Source: Candidatus Thiodiazotropha sp. (ex Gloverina cf. vestifex) (GTDB taxonomy: Bacteria; Pseudomonadota; Gammaproteobacteria; Chromatiales; Chromatiaceae). Taken from it: a stretch of 11,046 bases of DNA. Of the stretch, positions 7,067-11,046 are shown piece by piece. Within the stretch, counting starts at the first letter, position 1; every line of letters begins with the position of its first letter. The position numbers and the translations under genes are program-made. A model generated the notes under the pieces. That model did not search any database. It was not told the origin of the DNA and saw nothing but the letters and a program-made list of their open reading frames with translations. The stretch covers positions 1-11,046 of the forward strand of contig JAHXHT010000062.1 of the NCBI GenBank assembly GCA_025656435.1. Direction: 5' to 3'.

Positions 7067-7423
7067 ATGAGTGAATTGCAGGATTACGCTTCCAGCCTGG
7101 AAGATACCAACAGCCGCAAGTTCGAGACTTTCTCCTACCTGCCGGCCATGAGCCCTGAGCAGATCCGAACCCAGATCGATTTCATCGTATCCAAGGGTTG
7201 GAACCCATCCATTGAGCACACCGAGCCGCAAAATGCGTCCGGCAGCTACTGGTACATGTGGAAGTTGCCGATGTTCGGTGAGACCGACGTCGACGCCATA
7301 CTGGCCGAGTGTGAAGCTTGCCACCAGGCGCACCCGGACAACCATGTGCGTCTATTGGGTCTGGACAACTATGCCCAGTGCCCTGGTGCTTCCATGGTCA
7401 TCTACCGTGGTATCCCGACCTAA
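7067..7423 (+). CDS. cbbS: RuBisCO small subunit, form I
   Basis: A 118-residue subunit that caps the CbbL octamer to make the L8S8 enzyme and supports its catalysis and specificity. Family marks are the N-terminal ETFSYLPAMSPEQI (20-33), GWNPSIEH (44-51), SYWYMWKLPMFG (60-71) and VRLLGLDN (94-101). The sequence is complete and of normal length for a proteobacterial form IA small subunit. The start at 7067 has an AGAGGT ribosome site at 7053-7058. It lies 81 bases after cbbL and surely shares its transcript. A large hairpin follows 18 bases after the stop, so much of the cbbLS mRNA may end there. Confidence 0.97.
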   Translation: MSELQDYASSLEDTNSRKFETFSYLPAMSPEQIRTQIDFIVSKGWNPSIEHTEPQNASGSYWYMWKLPMFGETDVDAILAECEACHQAHPDNHVRLLGLDNYAQCPGASMVIYRGIPT

Positions 7424-7441
7424 GTTCTGATTGATCGGAAC

Positions 7442-7498
7442 TGCCCGAAAACAAACAGCCCCACCGCCCATGTAACAAGGGGGTGGGGTTTTCGGGCA
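7442..7498 (+). terminator. Large GC-rich hairpin after cbbS, likely partial terminator
   Basis: Outer arms TGCCCGAAAA (7442-7451) and TTTTCGGGCA (7489-7498) pair perfectly. After a seven-base left bulge, inner arms CCCCACC (7459-7465) and GGTGGGG (7482-7488) pair, with extra C-G pairs likely above them. The inner GC stem is followed directly by four T (7489-7492), so it can act as a weak intrinsic terminator. The whole structure can also protect the 3' end of cbbLS mRNA. Either way it would make cbbLS exceed cbbQO, as expected when the activase is needed in small amounts. Confidence 0.65.
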
Positions 7499-7606
7499 AA
7501 ACAACCATAGCTGCTTTTCCCAAGGCCCTTGATGGGATTTCGGAAAATCCGTTAGTAACAATACCGCCCGCTCAGCCATCAACTCGGGCAGGTTATCAAA
7601 CTGATT

Positions 7607-7626
7607 AGAATAGGCAAGAATAGGCA
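7607..7626 (+). repeat. Tandem 10-bp duplication before cbbQ
   Basis: AGAATAGGCA occurs twice in direct contact (7607-7616 and 7617-7626). The second copy runs into the cbbQ ribosome site AGGA (7626-7629), which stands only four bases before the ATG. The first copy overlaps a TAGAAT hexamer (7606-7611) that resembles a -10 box but has no clear -35 upstream. The repeat may be a slippage product; a role in cbbQ translation is untested. Confidence 0.5.
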
Positions 7627-7633
7627 GGAAAAC

Positions 7634-8440
7634 ATGAGCGATACCAACGCAGACCAGTACCTGATCCAGAATGAGCCCTACTACCGCACGGTAGGCAATG
7701 AAGTCGAGATGTACGAAGCAGCCTATGCTGCGCGCATGCCGGTGATGCTCAAGGGCCCTACCGGCTGCGGAAAATCGCGTTTTGTTGAATACATGGCGTA
7801 CAAGCTGAACAAGCCTCTAATCACCGTCGCCTGTAACGAGGACATGACCGCTTCCGACCTGGTCGGTCGCTTCCTGCTCGACATCAACGGCACCAAGTGG
7901 CAGGACGGCCCGCTGACCGTGGCCGCACGCGTCGGCGCAATTTGTTACCTTGATGAAGTGGTCGAGGCACGTCAGGACACCACCGTGGTGATTCACCCGC
8001 TGACCGACCACCGTCGCGAACTGCCATTGGAGAAGAAGGGCGAACTGGTCAAGGCCCATCCGGATTTCCAGATCGTCATCTCCTACAATCCAGACTACCA
8101 ATCGCTGATGAAGGACCTCAAGCAGTCTACCAAGCAACGCTTTGGTGGTTTGGACTTTGATTATCCAGAAACCGAAATTGAGACCGAGATTGTACAGCAT
8201 GAAGGCGGTGTAGATGCCGAGACCGCCGGCAAGCTTGTACAGATCGCACAGCGTTCACGCAACCTCAAGGGTCATGGTTTAGATGAAGGCATGTCCACTC
8301 GACTGCTGGTGTATGCGGCACAGCTGGTAGACAAAGGCATCGACCCGATGTCGGCCTGTCAGATGGCCCTGGTCACCCCGCTAACCGATGATCCGGATAT
8401 GCGCGACACCTTGAGCGCTGCAGTCAATACCTACTTCTGA
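7634..8440 (+). CDS. cbbQ: RuBisCO activase motor subunit, MoxR-type AAA+ ATPase
   Basis: A 268-residue AAA+ protein of the MoxR branch. Walker A is GPTGCGKS (41-48), Walker B is AICYLDEV (102-109, Asp107 and Glu108), a sensor-1 Asn lies at 152 (ISYNPDYQ) and a candidate arginine finger at Arg169 (TKQRFGG). CbbQ forms a hexameric ring that, with CbbO, uses ATP to remodel inhibited RuBisCO and release tight-binding sugar phosphates; this is known from work on Acidithiobacillus ferrooxidans and related bacteria. Placement right after cbbLS and 21 bases before cbbO fits that role. NorQ and GvpN are near relatives, but the cbb context settles the call. The 210-base gap upstream holds the large hairpin, a small GGATTT/AAATCC hairpin (7535-7550) and the tandem repeat. 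Confidence 0.96.
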   Translation: MSDTNADQYLIQNEPYYRTVGNEVEMYEAAYAARMPVMLKGPTGCGKSRFVEYMAYKLNKPLITVACNEDMTASDLVGRFLLDINGTKWQDGPLTVAARVGAICYLDEVVEARQDTTVVIHPLTDHRRELPLEKKGELVKAHPDFQIVISYNPDYQSLMKDLKQSTKQRFGGLDFDYPETEIETEIVQHEGGVDAETAGKLVQIAQRSRNLKGHGLDEGMSTRLLVYAAQLVDKGIDPMSACQMALVTPLTDDPDMRDTLSAAVNTYF

Positions 8441-8461
8441 GCATTTGGGACGCAGAGAACC

Positions 8462-10843
8462 ATGAGCGTCGATTTTTCTGAATACATTACCTGTCTCGAC
8501 GAGAATGACCACGGGCACCTCGAGGCGCTTGAGTCGTCCTACCACGAGGCGCAGCGGGTCATGTCACCACGTGGCCTGCAAAACTACCTGGAAGGCATGC
8601 GTGCCTTCTGTACCCTGGGTCGCGGTCATGACTTGGTGCTGACCTACGTGCAGGAAATGCCGGGCGTCGCCAAAGAGGTCGGTGAGGACGTCATTCCAGA
8701 CATCGTCGAAGCAATGATGAAACTCGCATCGCATACCTCCGGCAGTGTCATTACTCTGATCGTGGCCAACCTGCCGCTGGCGGCCTCCCGCCTCGGCGAT
8801 GCCGAGGTCATGCGTGGCTTTATCAAACTGTTGCACCAGATGACCGGCAAGGCCCCGCGGGGCCTGCGTCCGATGATGGAGAATCTGGACGAACTGCTCT
8901 CCAAGCTGACCCTGGGCGGGCTGCGCCGTTGGGTCATGTGGGGCGCACAGGCACACCAGCGCGACCTTGACGGCCAGCTGGCCTACTTCGGTCTACAGAC
9001 CGAGTCGTCCCGATCGATCCTGCAATCGGAACGTCGCGGCACACTCTTCATCGACAACCAGCGTAAGCTCAACTTTTATTTGCGAGCGCTGTGGGCACGA
9101 GCCTTCTTCATGCGCCCCACAGCCGGCGATTTTGAATCGCGCCAGGGTATCCGTCCCTACATCGAGGATTTCCAGATCCACGTACCGGATGCCTTTGATC
9201 CCTTCCGCGGCATCGACGGCATGGAAGTCTACCGTGCAACGGCTGCACACACCGCTGCGCACATGGTCTACACTCGCGAGCCGATCTCTGCTGAGCAACT
9301 CTCTCAGGCGCAAATGCGCATGATCGAGCTATTCGAAGATGCGCGCGTAGAGTACCTCGCCTATAGCGAATTTCCCGGCCTACGCAAACTCTGGCTGCAA
9401 TTCTTCACATCCGAGCCGGGTGAGAACGACGAGTTTGGCAAACCGCACGAGACCATGGACCTGATGATGCGCACCACCCGCGCCATTATGGATCGCGACT
9501 ATCGCGATGAGATCGATGTCATCAACCAGGTGGCCGACGACTTCGTTACCAAGCTTGAAGAAGACCCATACAATCCACGCATGTCCTGGATGGCCGGTGT
9601 CGACTTCTACAACAAGATCGTCGATATCGCCAAGATCCCCAGTGTGCGAATCCTATCTGAGTGGCCAATCCCCTATCGTGACGACAACCGCTACTTCTGG
9701 GAATTTTCGGAAAACGTGTTCGAAACTCAGGGCGTGGACTACCTACCCGGTTCCCAACAGACGGTTCGCCGGTACGTCAATCTGATGGAATTCGTCAACG
9801 ACCTCGACTCGGAGATGACACACGACAACCCGGATGAAATCCTGGTGCTGTCTACCGAGCTGTTCCCTTACGAAGACATGGGGATCAGTTACAACCAGAT
9901 GGAAGGTGTGGAGCCGGTCTCCGATCCTTACCATTACAATGAGTGGGATTACCACGTGCAGCTCGCGCGTCCCGACTGGGCCACCGTCATCGAGCGCAAG
10001 CAGAGCCGTGGCGATCCCGAGATGATGGACGAGATCCTCACCAAGCATAAGCCGATTGCTTCGCGCGTCCGCCATCTGATCGATGCAATGCAACCGCAAG
10101 GGATCGTACGCCGTCGTGGTTACGAAGAGGGCGAGGAGCTGGACCTGAACGCGGCGGTACGGGCAATGATCGACATCCGTCGTGGTGTTATGCCCGATCC
10201 ACGAATCAATATTCGCATTACCCGCCATCTCCGTGACCTGTCGATCGTGTTGCTGCTAGATCTCTCCGAGTCGACCAATGAGAAGATAGGAGATATCGCC
10301 GAGGGTGAAGCGGGTTACGAGGATCAGGACAGCATCCTGGACCTGACCCGCGAATCAGCCGGCCTGCTCTCCTGGGCCATCGACTCCATTGGCGACAACT
10401 TCGCTGTTCATGGCTTTGCCTCCGACGGACGTCACGACGTGCAGTACTACCGCTTCAAGGACTTCGAACAGAGCTATGATGACGAGGCAAAATCCCGCAT
10501 GGCCGGCATGAAGGGCGGCCTCTCCACCCGCATGGGTGCGGCCCTACGCCACGCAGGCTGGCACCTGACCCAGCAGAATGCACAGAAACGTCTTGTGTTG
10601 CTGGTCACCGATGGTGAACCGGCCGATATCGATGAACGAGATCCTCAGTATTTACGCCATGATGCGAAGAAGGCGGTGGAAGACCTGTCGATGCAGGGTG
10701 TCTACACCTACTGCCTGACACTGGATCCCAATGCGGACCGTTATGTGGCGAGAATTTTCGGCGAGAACGGCTACTCCATCGTAGACAATGTGGAGCGTCT
10801 CCCGGAGAGGTTGCCGAGTGTTTTTGCCGCGCTGACCGGATAA
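8462..10843 (+). CDS. cbbO: RuBisCO activase adaptor with C-terminal VWA domain
   Basis: A 793-residue protein, normal for CbbO, whose C-terminal von Willebrand A domain (from about residue 590) has an intact metal-ion-dependent adhesion site: DLSES gives Asp600, Ser602 and Ser604, then Thr689 (GGLSTRMG) and Asp717 (VTDGEPAD). In studied CbbQO systems one CbbO sits on the CbbQ hexamer, and the VWA metal site docks on an acidic residue of CbbL, directing the motor to inhibited RuBisCO. The long N-terminal part is the family-specific helical region and has no recognised catalytic motif. The ATG at 8462 has only a weak AGAG site upstream, and the 21-base gap after cbbQ suggests coupled expression. 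NorD is the closest alternative; gene order supports CbbO. No frameshift is seen. Confidence 0.96.
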   Translation: MSVDFSEYITCLDENDHGHLEALESSYHEAQRVMSPRGLQNYLEGMRAFCTLGRGHDLVLTYVQEMPGVAKEVGEDVIPDIVEAMMKLASHTSGSVITLIVANLPLAASRLGDAEVMRGFIKLLHQMTGKAPRGLRPMMENLDELLSKLTLGGLRRWVMWGAQAHQRDLDGQLAYFGLQTESSRSILQSERRGTLFIDNQRKLNFYLRALWARAFFMRPTAGDFESRQGIRPYIEDFQIHVPDAFDPFRGIDGMEVYRATAAHTAAHMVYTREPISAEQLSQAQMRMIELFEDARVEYLAYSEFPGLRKLWLQFFTSEPGENDEFGKPHETMDLMMRTTRAIMDRDYRDEIDVINQVADDFVTKLEEDPYNPRMSWMAGVDFYNKIVDIAKIPSVRILSEWPIPYRDDNRYFWEFSENVFETQGVDYLPGSQQTVRRYVNLMEFVNDLDSEMTHDNPDEILVLSTELFPYEDMGISYNQMEGVEPVSDPYHYNEWDYHVQLARPDWATVIERKQSRGDPEMMDEILTKHKPIASRVRHLIDAMQPQGIVRRRGYEEGEELDLNAAVRAMIDIRRGVMPDPRINIRITRHLRDLSIVLLLDLSESTNEKIGDIAEGEAGYEDQDSILDLTRESAGLLSWAIDSIGDNFAVHGFASDGRHDVQYYRFKDFEQSYDDEAKSRMAGMKGGLSTRMGAALRHAGWHLTQQNAQKRLVLLVTDGEPADIDERDPQYLRHDAKKAVEDLSMQGVYTYCLTLDPNADRYVARIFGENGYSIVDNVERLPERLPSVFAALTG

Positions 10844-10962
10844 ATTGGAACGTTGGGACCTCTCTAAAAAGCTGGTTAATATCCGACTGGCACTGACTCA
10901 AAAAGGATTTGATTCGGATGAAAAGTAGTCGCCTGGGTTTCTATTGCCCTATGCCCACCTAA

Positions 10963-11046
10963 GGAAGCTCTGAACGAATCCATCGATTGAGGGATAATGG
11001 TGCACATTCTAGGCCAATCATTATATAGACCCCATGAAGCAAACAA
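10963..11046 (+). mobile_element. Left end of an IS5-family insertion sequence (runs off the window)
   Basis: After CTAA (10959-10962), a good YTAR target for IS5-group elements, the sequence starts GGAAGCTCTGAACGAATCC. This resembles the GGAAGGTGCGAACAAGTCC end of IS5. About 70 bases in, at 11034, an ATG begins MKQT, a common opening of IS5-group transposases, and the distance from the end matches IS5. A TTATAT hexamer at 11021-11026 could be a -10 box. The right end and the second CTAA are outside the window, so the call rests on end, target and spacing only. Confidence 0.6.
11034..11046 (+). CDS. Start of a probable IS5-family transposase (partial)
   Basis: Only four complete codons (MKQT) are visible. 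They are taken as a DDE transposase start because of the IS5-like end 71 bases upstream. No ribosome site is evident before the ATG, which is not unusual for weakly translated transposases. The rest of the gene lies beyond the window. Confidence 0.4.

Noticed and set aside
7634..10843. A novel AAA+/VWA system, or a norQ-norD pair
   Set aside because: MoxR-VWA pairs occur in many systems, but direct linkage to cbbLS and the CbbQ/CbbO lengths and motifs make this the known RuBisCO activase.
10844..10958. Terminator or small gene after cbbO
   Set aside because: The only dyad is a six-pair ATCCGA/TCGGAT with a long loop and no T-run, and no reading frame has support. I see nothing definite here.
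1..11046. CRISPR arrays, tRNA or rRNA genes, carboxysome genes
   Set aside because: No regularly spaced repeats, no tRNA-like cloverleaf with conserved bases, no rRNA sequence and no csoS-type shell gene were found. The element at 2060-2328 folds into a cloverleaf but lacks tRNA features.

Overview
The window reads as chromosomal DNA of an autotrophic bacterium, most likely a sulfur-oxidising gammaproteobacterium of Chromatiales type. The reasons are a form IA-like RuBisCO operon in the order cbbL-cbbS-cbbQ-cbbO with a divergent LysR-type cbbR, typical proteobacterial dxs and gloB genes, and moderate GC content with AT-rich control regions. No gene for sulfur oxidation itself is in view, so the lifestyle and the lineage are inferred.

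Layout. Positions 1-120 end with a strong rho-independent terminator that belongs to a gene lying mostly or wholly outside the window. Then comes a plus-strand ten-helix membrane protein of the TDT/TehA/SLAC1 family (269-1228). It converges on a minus-strand block, which in transcription order is cbbR (5262-4354), dxs (4253-2331) and gloB (2041-1262). The 289-base gap between dxs and gloB is almost filled by a 269-bp non-coding element (2060-2328). It has perfect 25-bp terminal inverted repeats and two long internal hairpins, so it looks like a MITE.

The cbbR-cbbL gap (5263-5566) is AT-rich and carries dyads, repeated TTATCA motifs and a plausible sigma70-type promoter. The operon follows: cbbL (5567-6985), a hairpin spacer, cbbS (7067-7423), a 210-base spacer with a large GC-rich hairpin, cbbQ (7634-8440) and cbbO (8462-10843). 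CbbL and CbbS make the CO2-fixing enzyme. CbbQ (MoxR-type AAA+ ATPase) and CbbO (von Willebrand A domain adaptor) form the activase that frees it from inhibitory sugar phosphates. CbbR is the expected regulator. The spacer hairpin would allow much more cbbLS than cbbQO transcript.

The last 84 bases look like the left end of an IS5-family insertion sequence: a CTAA target, a GGAAGCTCTGAAC end, and a transposase start MKQT about 70 bases in. This explains why the cbb cluster stops there. The most unusual object is the structured element between dxs and gloB. The rest is a well-known carbon-fixation locus, with some structured spacers that merit tests.
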